The position numbers were made by a program, and so were the translations under genes. From the NCBI RefSeq assembly GCF_017814975.1, contig NZ_JAGIQA010000003.1:186001-250000 (forward strand): a stretch of DNA of 64,000 bases. The letters run 5' to 3'. This DNA is from Cupriavidus consociatus. GTDB lineage: Bacteria > Pseudomonadota > Gammaproteobacteria > Burkholderiales > Burkholderiaceae. This document shows, one piece after another, positions 53,487-61,641 of this stretch. The notes beneath the pieces are model-generated. The model searched no databases. It had not been told where the DNA came from and worked only from the letters and a program-made list of their open reading frames with translations. Position 1 is the first letter of the stretch. The number at the start of each line of letters is the position of its first letter.

Positions 53487-54830
53487 ATGGCACCCTTGCT
53501 GTTCAAGGTGGAAGACCGTCCGCCGCGCATCACTACCGTGCTGCTGGCGCTTCAGCATTTGCTTGCCGCCCTCGGCGGCATTATTGCGGTGCCGCTGGTG
53601 ATCGGCGGGGCATTAAAGCTGCCGACCGCTGAAATCATTGCGCTGGTGAATGCCGCGCTGATCGGCTCGGGGGTGGTGACCATTATTCAATGCAAGGGCG
53701 TCGGGCCGGTCGGCATTCGCCTGCCGTGCGTGATGGGCACCAGCTTTTCCTTCGTCGGCGCTGCCATCAGCGTTGGCGCCGAGCACGGCGTCGCCGGCAT
53801 CCTGGGCTCGGCGCTGGTTGGCTCGCTGCTGATGATCGTCGGCAGCCATTTCATGCCGACCATCCGCAAGCTCTTCCCCCATACCGTCACCAGCGTGGTC
53901 GTCACCATGATCGGCCTGTCGCTGATACCGGTCGCGGTGGACTGGGCCGCCGGTGGCCGCGGCAGCCCGCAGTATGGCGCGGTCGGCAACCTGGCGATCG
54001 CGGCTTTCGTGCTGGCGCTGGTGGTCGCGTTGGTGCAGTGGGGCAAGGGCATGATCTCGGCCTCGGCGATCGTGATCGGCATCCTCGGTGGCTACCTGCT
54101 TTGCCTGGCGCTGGGGCTCGTCGATTTCACGCAGATGCGCAATGCGCCGGTGCTGGCGCTGCCGCAGCCGCTGCATTTCGGCTTGTCGTTCCCGGTGTCG
54201 GGCATCGTTGCAATGGCGATTGCCTACCTCGTGACGACGGTGGAATCCACCGGCACCTTCATGGCGCTCGGTTCGGCCACGCAGACGCCCATCACCGGCA
54301 ACAAGCTGTCGCGCGGCATCCTGTGCGACGGCTTCGGCTCGGCCTTTGCAGCGCTGGTATCGAGCCCGCCGCTGTCGACCTTCGCGCAGAACGTCGGCGT
54401 GGTGTCGCTGACCGGCGTGGCCAGCCGCCACGTGGTGGCGCTGACCGGCGTGATGCTGCTGCTCGCGGGACTGTTCCCGGTGCTGGGCGCGCTGGTGGTG
54501 ACGATTCCCCAGCCGGTGCTCGGCGGCGCCGGCCTGATGATGTTCGCGATGATCGTCTCGGGCGGCATCAACATGCTGAGCCGGATCGAATTCACGCAGC
54601 GCAATACGCTGATCGTGGCGGTGTCGATCGGCTGCGGGCTGGCAGTGACCTTCCGCCCGGAACTGCTGTCCAAGCTGCCGCTGTTCGTGCAGGAGGTGTT
54701 CGGCTCGGGTATCTCGGTGGGGTCGCTGGTGGCAGTCGCGCTGAACCTGGTGCTGCCGGGCGCCGAGGCCGAGCATGCCGAAGACGAGCAGAACAACGAG
54801 GTGGCGCAGGCCTCTGGCGAACTGGCCTGA
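53487..54830 (+). CDS. NCS2-family uracil/xanthine permease
   Basis: A 447-residue nucleobase:cation symporter-2 transporter with about 14 hydrophobic helices. Family motifs are LALQHLLAALGGIIAVPLVIGGALKL in helix 1, GVGPVGIRLPCVMGTSFSFVG in helix 3 with the characteristic half-helix, VESTGTFMALGSATQTPI in helix 8, and SSPPLSTFAQNVGVVSLTGVASR after helix 10. The last motif (NxGxxxxTG-type) is closest to xanthine/urate permeases. The substrate is uracil, xanthine or urate; no catabolic genes are adjacent to decide. The start is the ATG at 53487 behind an AGGAG site. A clear terminator follows. Confidence 0.92.
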   Translation: MAPLLFKVEDRPPRITTVLLALQHLLAALGGIIAVPLVIGGALKLPTAEIIALVNAALIGSGVVTIIQCKGVGPVGIRLPCVMGTSFSFVGAAISVGAEHGVAGILGSALVGSLLMIVGSHFMPTIRKLFPHTVTSVVVTMIGLSLIPVAVDWAAGGRGSPQYGAVGNLAIAAFVLALVVALVQWGKGMISASAIVIGILGGYLLCLALGLVDFTQMRNAPVLALPQPLHFGLSFPVSGIVAMAIAYLVTTVESTGTFMALGSATQTPITGNKLSRGILCDGFGSAFAALVSSPPLSTFAQNVGVVSLTGVASRHVVALTGVMLLLAGLFPVLGALVVTIPQPVLGGAGLMMFAMIVSGGINMLSRIEFTQRNTLIVAVSIGCGLAVTFRPELLSKLPLFVQEVFGSGISVGSLVAVALNLVLPGAEAEHAEDEQNNEVAQASGELA

Positions 54831-54847
54831 CTTGCAAGCTTGACGAG

Positions 54848-54885
54848 CGGACGCTGCCGGCCTGGCCCGCGAGCGTCCGTTTTTT
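54848..54885 (+). terminator. Intrinsic terminator of the NCS2 permease gene
   Basis: An 8-bp perfect stem (CGGACGCT at 54848-54855, AGCGTCCG at 54872-54879) with a 16-base loop runs into TTTTTT. It ends the permease transcript just before the convergent Bug gene. Confidence 0.88.
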
Positions 54886-54908
54886 GGCCATTGCGCCTCG
54901 CCGCGGCT

Positions 54909-55886
54909 TCAGTCCAGCGTGATGTTCGCCTTCCTGATCACCTCGCCCCAGCGCTGGGTCTCGACGCGCACCAGGGCGGCATATTCGGCGCTGGTGCCGG
55001 GCATCGGGATGGCGCCCTGCGCCGCAAGGCTCTCCGCAGTCTTCTTCTCTTTCGCGATCTTGTTGATCTCGAGCGAGAGCCGGTCGACGATCGCCTTGGG
55101 CGTTCCCGCCGGGACCAGCACGCCTGACCACGAATCGACCGCGAAGTCGGCAATGCCGGCCTCGACCATGGTCGGCACCTCGGGCAGCGAGGCTACCCGC
55201 TTCGCGCTCGCAACCGCAAGCGCGCGCATCTTCCCGCCCTGGATGTGTGGCAAGACGTTCGGCAGGTTGACGAACATCAGGTCGATCTGCCCCGACATGA
55301 GGTCAACCGCCGCCGGGCCCGCACCCTTGAACGGCACGTGTTCGAAGCTGGTGCCAGTCTTGTGCTGGAACAGCTCGCCGACCATCTGGTTGACGCTGCC
55401 GTTGCCTGCGGAGCCCATGAACAGCGGCTTGCCCCCCGATTTTGCATAGGCCACGAGTTCCTTGACCGTCTTCGCCGGCACCTTGTTCGAGACCACCAGC
55501 ACGTTCGGCACAGCGGCGAACAGCGCCACCTGGACAAAGTCCTTGTTTGCGTCGTAGGGCAGCTTCTTGTAGATCAGCGGGTGGATGGACTGGTGCCCCG
55601 ACGAAGCAAGCAGCAGCGTATAGCCGTCAGGCGGGGACTTGGCGACCAGGTCCGCCCCCAGCGTGCCGCCCGCGCCGGGCTTGTTCTCCACGATGACCTG
55701 CTGCCCTAGCGTCTCAGACAGGCGCTGCGCCAGCACGCGGCCAATAAGGTTGACGGTGCCGCCGGCGGGGAACGGAACGACGAGGCGGATCGGCTTGTCC
55801 GGATACGCGGCGGAGGCCGCGGAAGCGGGAGTGGCAACGCAGGCAGCGCTAACAGCCGCAATCAGTAACCTGGCGATGAGCTTCAT
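54909..55886 (-). CDS. Bug-family (TctC) receptor next to a lyase
   Basis: A 325-residue Bug receptor. A signal peptide (LIARLLIAAVSAACVATPASA) precedes the hallmark YPDKPIRLVVPFPAGGTVNLIGRVLAQ, VENKPGAGGTLGADLVAKSPPDGYTLLL, and FVQVALFAAVPNVLVVSNKVPA. It ends the minus-strand pair with the argininosuccinate-lyase-like gene, 30 bases upstream, so the two are probably one operon. The ligand may be the lyase substrate or product, for example a dicarboxylate or an arginino- or amidino-succinate. That pairing is the only clue to the ligand. Confidence 0.93.
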   Translation of the reverse strand: MKLIARLLIAAVSAACVATPASAASAAYPDKPIRLVVPFPAGGTVNLIGRVLAQRLSETLGQQVIVENKPGAGGTLGADLVAKSPPDGYTLLLASSGHQSIHPLIYKKLPYDANKDFVQVALFAAVPNVLVVSNKVPAKTVKELVAYAKSGGKPLFMGSAGNGSVNQMVGELFQHKTGTSFEHVPFKGAGPAAVDLMSGQIDLMFVNLPNVLPHIQGGKMRALAVASAKRVASLPEVPTMVEAGIADFAVDSWSGVLVPAGTPKAIVDRLSLEINKIAKEKKTAESLAAQGAIPMPGTSAEYAALVRVETQRWGEVIRKANITLD

Positions 55887-55916
55887 GGTGCTTGGGCAGT
55901 AGGAAGGATGGATGGG

Positions 55917-57416
55917 TCAGGCCGCTGCCAGGGCGGCGATGTCGTGCTTCATCTGGTCGCGCGCCGCATCGAGGCGCTGCCGTATCGACATCACGGAGGC
56001 CAGCACAGTCTCAAGATGAGCCTGTTGACGCTCGATGGCAAGTGCCACCTCGGACGGCGCAGGGCCGCCGTTGCGGCGTGCGTTGACGCTCTCGACAGGG
56101 TCCAGGTACTGGCGCAGCTTGTGGTCGGGCCATTCGATGGCGCGGCCGATCACGTCCACTGCGGCGCGGTCGAGCATGGTGCTGGTCACTTCGGCTGCGG
56201 ACTGGCCGGCATCGAGGGCAAGGCGCACCAGGCCGCCCACGACATGGTGAGCGTCGCGGAACGACAGTCCCGCGTCGGCGACGAGCCCGTCGGCCAGGTC
56301 CGTTGCCACTGAGAAGTCGAACCTGACCCGCTGCAGCATGGATTGCCGCTTCGGCTCCACGCTGCCGACCACCAGCCTGAACAGCGACAGGCAGCGCGAA
56401 GTTTCCTCGCAGCACTCCCAGAAGCTGCGGATGCTCTCGCGGCTGCTGTCGCCGGTGTGCGTGAAGTGCGTTCCCTTGACCGTCATCAGCGCGGTAGTCA
56501 GCAGGCCGACCACGTGGGCACTCTTGCCGCGCAGGTACTCGAGCACGGCGGGGTTCTTCTTCTGCGGCATGATGCTCGAGGTACTCGCTACGCGGTCGGG
56601 GAAGGACAGCAGGCCGAATTCCGGCGTGGACCACACGTAGAAGTCCTGCGCCACCCTGCCCCATGTCAGCGCGACGATGGCCATGGCGGACATTGCCTCC
56701 CACGCAAAGTCGCGCGATGCCACTGCATCCAGCGTGTTGTGCACCAGCGAACCGAAGCCGAGCCCGGCCGCCGAGACGCACCTGTCGATCGGAAAACGCG
56801 TGCCGGCCAGCGCGCCTGCGCCCAGCGGCATGGCGTCGATCCGCGCCAGCGTCGCATGCAGGCGGTCCATGTCCCGCCCCAGCGCCTCGGCCACGGCGCT
56901 CAGGTAAAAGCCGAAGGTGATCGGCTGCGCGGGCTGCAGGTGCGTGTAGCCTGGCATGACCGCATCGGCAAATTCACCGGCCCGCTGCAGCGCCACCCTG
57001 CGGACACTGCCCAGCGCCTCGATGGTGTCGAGCACGATGCCGCGGGCGCGCATCCGGTCGATCGTGGCCGCGATGTCGTTGCGGCTGCGCGCCATGTGCA
57101 GGCGTCCGCCGATGTCGCGGCCGCTCACTTCCATCAGCCGCGCTTCATAGTTGAAGTAGGGATCCTCGCGGGCGGGATCCAGCATCACTGCGTCAGGACC
57201 TTCGGTTTCCATCTGCCGCAGGCCGCCGGCCAGCCTGCGCGCGACCTCGGGCGACACCAGGCCGGTCTTGTGCAGCATCAGCAGGTGCGCCTGGTTCACC
57301 TCGGTGAGGTACGGGAATTGCCTGGTGAAGTCACGCGCAAGGCGCGGACCGTAAATGTGCTCGCAGATTTCTCGGGCAAGCGGCTCGTTGAGCCGGCGGC
57401 TGACTTTGGATTCCAT
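55917..57416 (-). CDS. Argininosuccinate lyase-like enzyme (fumarase/aspartase superfamily)
   Basis: A 499-residue enzyme of the fumarase/aspartase superfamily. It keeps the signature SSIMPQKKNPAVLEYLRGKS and the ARSRNDIAATIDRMRAR and HLQPAQPITFGFYL active-site blocks of argininosuccinate lyase, which splits argininosuccinate to arginine and fumarate. The protein is about 40 residues longer than a housekeeping ArgH, and the context is catabolic (Bug receptor, divergent LysR). It may therefore split an argininosuccinate-like or amidino compound rather than serve arginine synthesis. I chose the ATG at 57416. The downstream Bug gene is 30 bases away. Confidence 0.9.
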   Translation of the reverse strand: MESKVSRRLNEPLAREICEHIYGPRLARDFTRQFPYLTEVNQAHLLMLHKTGLVSPEVARRLAGGLRQMETEGPDAVMLDPAREDPYFNYEARLMEVSGRDIGGRLHMARSRNDIAATIDRMRARGIVLDTIEALGSVRRVALQRAGEFADAVMPGYTHLQPAQPITFGFYLSAVAEALGRDMDRLHATLARIDAMPLGAGALAGTRFPIDRCVSAAGLGFGSLVHNTLDAVASRDFAWEAMSAMAIVALTWGRVAQDFYVWSTPEFGLLSFPDRVASTSSIMPQKKNPAVLEYLRGKSAHVVGLLTTALMTVKGTHFTHTGDSSRESIRSFWECCEETSRCLSLFRLVVGSVEPKRQSMLQRVRFDFSVATDLADGLVADAGLSFRDAHHVVGGLVRLALDAGQSAAEVTSTMLDRAAVDVIGRAIEWPDHKLRQYLDPVESVNARRNGGPAPSEVALAIERQQAHLETVLASVMSIRQRLDAARDQMKHDIAALAAA

Positions 57417-57540
57417 GGTTCGTGGTGCGTTGTGTGATGAACCCAGTATCGAAGCCAGCCGCATACCGGTCAAATGACAGTTTCAAGGGGGTGCATGCAT
57501 TTTTGATATGGGCATCCGGCAATGCCTGTACCATGCCGGC

Positions 57541-58418
57541 ATGAACTTCAAGCAGATTGAAACCTTCCGCACCGTCATGCTGACCGGCTCCATGACCGTC
57601 GCGGCGAAGCAGTTGCATACCTCGCAACCGAACGTGAGCCGCGTTATCGGCAAGCTCGAGGCGGAGCTGGGCTTCGAGCTGTTCGACCGGCTGCCGGGGC
57701 GCGTGGTGGCGACCAAAGGCGCCGAAGCGCTGTTCAGGGAGGTCGAACGCGCCTTCGTCGGACTGGACAGCCTGAGCGACTCGGCGCGCGCGATCCGCAA
57801 CGCCGGCGTCGGGACGCTGCGCGTGGCGGCCGCAGCATCGATATCGCTGAGCGTGCTGCCGCTGGCGGTGCGGCGGTTCAGCGAAAAGTACCCGCAGGTG
57901 CGCATCGTCTGCGACACCAGCGAGTCCTACGTGATCGCCAACTGGATCGCCACGCAGCACTGCGACATCGGCTTTGTGTCGAACATCTCCGACAAGCCGG
58001 GGGTGGTGGCATCCGTCATCCATACCGAAAGCGCGGTGTGCGTGGTGCCGGCGCGTCACCGGCTGGCGAAGAAGAGGCGGCTCGTCCCGGAAGACCTCGC
58101 CGGCGAACGCTTTATTTCCTTGCCCGCGGGCAGTTCGTCACGGCATGCAATCGACGCCGTGTTCGGCGACGGCGACCGCATCATGGCGCTCGAAACGCCC
58201 TTCGCCGCGACGATCTGCAGGATGGTCGGCGAAGGGCTCGGCGTGAGCCTGGTGAACCCCATCGTGAGCCGGACCATGAAGTTCCCGGGCGTGGCAGCGA
58301 TCCCGTTCAAGCCCGATATCCCGTCCGGAGCTATATGCTGCGCGCGCAGCTGGCGCCACGCGACACGCACGTCAACCATTTCGTTGCCTGCATGCGAGCC
58401 GCCTTCGACGCCGTGTGA
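57541..58418 (+). pseudogene. LysR-family regulator gene with a frameshift
   Basis: A LysR regulator for the divergent lyase/Bug pair. The winged helix (MNFKQIETFRTVMLTGSMTVAAKQLHTSQPNVSRVIGKLEAELGFELFDR) and effector domain read normally up to about 58327. There the frame passes into an unrelated Arg-rich tail. The expected end, SYMLRAQLAPRDTHVNHFVACMRAAFDAV, is found one frame over and stops at 58416-58418. One missing base in a run of G (CCGTCCGGAGC where CCGTCCGGGAGC would restore the frame) explains it. Either the gene lost its last 30 residues recently or the base call is wrong. As read, the protein would have a long foreign C-terminus to 58560. Confidence 0.8.
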
Positions 58419-58429
58419 CCGACGGCGGC

Positions 58430-59917
58430 TTACTGCCCGCCGACGGTCGCATCGATGCGATACACCGCACCACTGGCCGCCGATGTCCCGCCGTCCGCCA
58501 GTACATAAAGCGCCTGCGCGGCATCCACCCCGAACGAATACACGTTGCCGGGGATCGTGACGTTCCAGTCGACCTGCTCGGCCGCGCCACCGTCGCGGAA
58601 CACGAAGCTCGACAGCCTGCCGGTGCACAAGTCCGAATAGAAATAGCGGCCTTGCAGCGCAACCAGCGCATTGCCCCGGTACACATAGCCGCCGACGATG
58701 GCGCAGCGGCCGGCATCGTGGCCGTACTCGAATACCGGCAGCGTCAGCCCGGCCGTATCGCAGGTGGCGGCGCCCACGCATGCGGTGCCTTCCATGCGGT
58801 CCCATCCGTAGTTCAGCCCGGCGGCGGTGGCCTCGGCGACGTCGACCTCCTCGCGCTGGTCCTGGCCAACGTCCGCGATATACAGCCGTCCGGCATCAAA
58901 TGAAAACCGCCACGGATTGCGCAGTCCGAATGCCCAGATCTCGCCCCGCCTGCCGCTCTGGCCGGCAAACGGATTGCCGGAGGGAACGCCATAAGGCTGC
59001 CCCGATGCGCCGCTGACGTCGATGCGCAGCACTTTGCCGAGCAGCACGCCGAGGTTCTGCGCATTGCCGGACGGATCGCCACCACCACCGCCATCGCCGG
59101 TGCCGACGTAGAGCATGCCGTCCGTGCCGAACGCCAGCTGGCCGCCGTTATGGTTCTGGAAGTTGCTGTGCGGGATCGACAGCAACACCGTGCCCGTGGC
59201 GTCGGCAACGTCGGGATTACCCGCCGACACCTGGTAGCGCGCGATGGTGATGGCGCCGTTGTTATCGGTGTAGTAGACATAGAAGCGGCCGTTGCTGGCA
59301 TAGCCGGGATCGAATGCCATCGACAGCAGGCCGCGCTCGCCGTCGGTGGTAGTCAGCGCATCGATATCGAGGAAGGGCGTGCCCAGCAGCGCGCCGTTGC
59401 GCACGACGCGGATGCGCCCGGCGCGCTCCACGATGAACAAGCGCGCGTCGCCCGCGGGCGCGGTGAGATAGATCGGTTCGGCCAGTCCACCAGCCACCTG
59501 CTTCAGCGCCAGCCGCACCGGCTGTGGCGAGCCATAGACGACGTTAGCCGTGGCGCCCGCGCCAGCGCCAACAGTCACCGACTGGGCCGGTGGCTGCGGC
59601 TGGTATTGGCTGGTGCCGGCGAGCACGTCGGCCGCGCTGACCGTGTAGGTGCCGGTGGCAAGGTTGGACAGGGTTGTCGACTGGGCGACGGCCTGGCGGT
59701 ATTGCCCCGGGCCAGTCACCGTGACCGCCGCCGGAGTGCCGGACGGCAGGCCGGTGACTGTCAACGACAAGGTTCCCGGGCCGCCGCCGCTATCGCCGCT
59801 ACCGCCGGTATTGCCGGAACCGCCCCCATCGCCGCCACCGCCACCGCCGCACGCCGCCAGGCCCAGGCAGCAGGCAACAAACCATTGGCACAGCGAAGAT
59901 CGTAGTGAGACTGACAT
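58430..59917 (-). CDS. PQQ-type sugar/sorbosone dehydrogenase lipoprotein
   Basis: A 495-residue exported protein. A lipoprotein signal (CLGLAAC) is followed by a Gly-rich linker (GGGGGGDGGGSGNTGG) and a small beta-sandwich region with VTGLPSGTPAAVTVTGPG. The main domain is a six-bladed propeller of the soluble glucose/sorbosone dehydrogenase family (GSDH), with ERGLLSMAFDPGYASNGRFYVYYTDN, HNGGQLAFGTDGMLYVGTGDGGGGGDP, and RNPWRFSFDAG. Members bind PQQ and Ca and oxidise aldoses or L-sorbosone, but many propellers of this group lack proven activity. I chose the ATG at 59917 (AGGAG upstream). The LysR gene converges on it with 11 bases between stops. Confidence 0.9.
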   Translation of the reverse strand: MSVSLRSSLCQWFVACCLGLAACGGGGGGDGGGSGNTGGSGDSGGGPGTLSLTVTGLPSGTPAAVTVTGPGQYRQAVAQSTTLSNLATGTYTVSAADVLAGTSQYQPQPPAQSVTVGAGAGATANVVYGSPQPVRLALKQVAGGLAEPIYLTAPAGDARLFIVERAGRIRVVRNGALLGTPFLDIDALTTTDGERGLLSMAFDPGYASNGRFYVYYTDNNGAITIARYQVSAGNPDVADATGTVLLSIPHSNFQNHNGGQLAFGTDGMLYVGTGDGGGGGDPSGNAQNLGVLLGKVLRIDVSGASGQPYGVPSGNPFAGQSGRRGEIWAFGLRNPWRFSFDAGRLYIADVGQDQREEVDVAEATAAGLNYGWDRMEGTACVGAATCDTAGLTLPVFEYGHDAGRCAIVGGYVYRGNALVALQGRYFYSDLCTGRLSSFVFRDGGAAEQVDWNVTIPGNVYSFGVDAAQALYVLADGGTSAASGAVYRIDATVGGQ

Positions 59918-59989
59918 GATGCACTCCTGCCACCCCGGCGCCTGCTGCCACGCAAGAACCGCTCCATGCCGTGGCAAGGGTTGTCTGTC

Positions 59990-60541
59990 TTACCCCTTGC
60001 CACCCCGCCAGACCTGCAGCGGATCCCACGGCGGCGCGGCGCCTTCCGGCTGCGGCAGAGCCTGCGCTTCTGCCATCATGGCCTCGGCCCGCGCCTGCAG
60101 CTTGTCCAGGCAGCGCGACAGCACGCGCGCTTCTTCGGCGCTCAGGCATGCCGCCAGCTCGCGGTTGAAGGCGCGCGCCTGCGCAAAGGCGCGGTGGTAG
60201 ACCGCTTCGCCCTCTTCCGTCAGCGTGAACGCGGCGGCGCGCCGGTCCTGCGCACGCGCCTCGCGTCGCACCAGGCCGCGCTCGACCAGCGCATGCACGG
60301 CGCGGCTGGCAAGCACCTTGTCAAGGCCAGCACTTTGCGCCAGCTCGGTCAGCCGGGTACCCGGCTGCTCGCCCAGGAAGGCAATCATGCGCCATTCGCG
60401 CCTCGTCACGCCAGCGGTGGCGCGCAGATGAAGCCCCGCGGCCCCCAGCGCCACGCGGTTCAGGTGGTAGACCCGGTAGTTGATGAAATCGCCCAGCCGC
60501 CTGGGCCGCTGCAGCCGGCTGCCGCCGTCGTCGTATGCCAT
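59990..60541 (-). CDS. MarR-family transcriptional regulator
   Basis: A 183-residue MarR regulator, a dimeric winged helix that usually senses a phenolic or aromatic acid. The DNA-binding part reads GVTRREWRMIAFLGEQPGTRLTELAQSAGLDKVLASRAVHALVERGLVRREARAQDRRAAAFTLTEEGEAVYHRA, as in the family, and helices on either side form the dimer interface. It is divergent from the Bug/sulfatase/arginase gene set, across 94 bases that contain an imperfect palindrome with TTGAC arms. It probably represses both transcription units until its ligand is present. Confidence 0.92.
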   Translation of the reverse strand: MAYDDGGSRLQRPRRLGDFINYRVYHLNRVALGAAGLHLRATAGVTRREWRMIAFLGEQPGTRLTELAQSAGLDKVLASRAVHALVERGLVRREARAQDRRAAAFTLTEEGEAVYHRAFAQARAFNRELAACLSAEEARVLSRCLDKLQARAEAMMAEAQALPQPEGAAPPWDPLQVWRGGKG

Positions 60542-60556
60542 GCCCTACCCGCTAAT

Positions 60557-60575
60557 TAGTTGACTTTGTCAATTA
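60557..60575. promoter_or_regulatory. Candidate MarR operator over a TTGACA box
   Basis: TAGTTGAC-TTT-GTCAATTA is an inverted repeat with 7 of 8 arm bases matching. On the minus strand it contains TTGACA, so a bound regulator would cover a -35 element. It lies between the MarR and Bug start codons. Confidence 0.5.
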
Positions 60576-60635
60576 TATCGACGGGTGTTAGCGTGCCACC
60601 CATACCAAACGACAACCCGGAACCGAGGAGACACC

Positions 60636-61622
60636 GTGAGCCCCCGCAACTGCCTTCCCCGCCTTGCCGCCTGCCTGGCGGCCACTGCTACCGCTTTCAC
60701 CGCCTGGGCGCTGCCCGCCGGCGCGCAGTCGGAGCGCCCGCTGCGCATCCTGGTCGGCTACCCCGCCGGCGGCACCGCCGACCTTGCCGCGCGCCTGGTC
60801 GGAGACAAGCTGCGCGAGACGCTGAACCAGAACGTGGTGGTGGAGAACAAGCCCGGTGCCGGCGGCCGGCTGGTGATGGACTATGCCCGCATGCAGCCCG
60901 CCGACGGCCATACGCTGGTGGTGGCCAACTCGGCCGTGATGACGATCGCGCCGCTGGTCTACCGCAAGCTCAACTACGACATCCAGCGCGACTTTGTCCC
61001 GGTGGCGCAGGCAGCCAATTTCCAGTTGGCACTGGCCACCGGCCCGGGCAGCCCGGCGCGCTCGCTCAAGGATTACGTGGCGTGGCTCAAGGCGGGTCCG
61101 CAGAACAACTCCTACGCCTCGCCGGCGCTGGGCAGCATCCCGCATTTCTTCGGGCTGATGATCGGCAAGCAGGTCGGCGTGGAGATGCTGCATGTGCCGT
61201 TCAATGGCTCGGCGCCGCTGATGAGCGCGCTGGTGGGCGGGCAGGTGCCGGCCTCGGTCGATACGCTGGCCGACCTGACCGAGATGCATCGCGCCGGCAA
61301 GGTGCGTGTGCTGGCCACGTCCGGCACGCAGCGCTCGGTGGCACTGCCCGATGTGCCGACCTTCACCGAACTGGGCTACAAAGGCATCGAAGGCGAAGGC
61401 CGCTACGGCGTGCTGGCGCCCGCCGGCACGCCGCGGCCGGTGCTGGACAAGCTCAACGCCGCCATCGTCAAGGCCGTGCAGTCACCCGACGTGCGCGACA
61501 AATTCCTGAAGCTGGGGCTGGAACCGGCCACCGGCACGGCCGACGCGTTTGCCGGCCTGCTGAAGGCGGACACCGCCAGGTGGGCGCCGGTAGTGAAAGC
61601 CTCCGGCTATACCGGCGACTGA
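60636..61622 (+). CDS. Bug-family (TctC) solute receptor in a sulfatase/arginase cluster
   Basis: A 328-residue Bug receptor, with a signal peptide (RLAACLAATATAFTAWALPAGAQS) and RPLRILVGYPAGGTADLAARLVG, VVVENKPGAGGRLVMDYARMQPADGHTLVV. The lead sequence is slightly different from the other three Bug proteins here (ILVGYPAGGTAD rather than VVPFxxGG), so it probably has another ligand. It starts with GTG at 60636 behind GAGGAG. It begins a plus-strand run with a sulfatase-like gene (19 bases on) and arginase, under the MarR regulator. Confidence 0.92.
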   Translation: MSPRNCLPRLAACLAATATAFTAWALPAGAQSERPLRILVGYPAGGTADLAARLVGDKLRETLNQNVVVENKPGAGGRLVMDYARMQPADGHTLVVANSAVMTIAPLVYRKLNYDIQRDFVPVAQAANFQLALATGPGSPARSLKDYVAWLKAGPQNNSYASPALGSIPHFFGLMIGKQVGVEMLHVPFNGSAPLMSALVGGQVPASVDTLADLTEMHRAGKVRVLATSGTQRSVALPDVPTFTELGYKGIEGEGRYGVLAPAGTPRPVLDKLNAAIVKAVQSPDVRDKFLKLGLEPATGTADAFAGLLKADTARWAPVVKASGYTGD

Positions 61623-61641
61623 CAAGCCGCAGCGAGCCACC

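Noticed and set aside
57508-58560. Full-length LysR of 350 residues taken at face value.
   Set aside because: The last 70 codons are unlike any LysR and the expected C-terminus is present one frame over, so a frameshift is the better reading.
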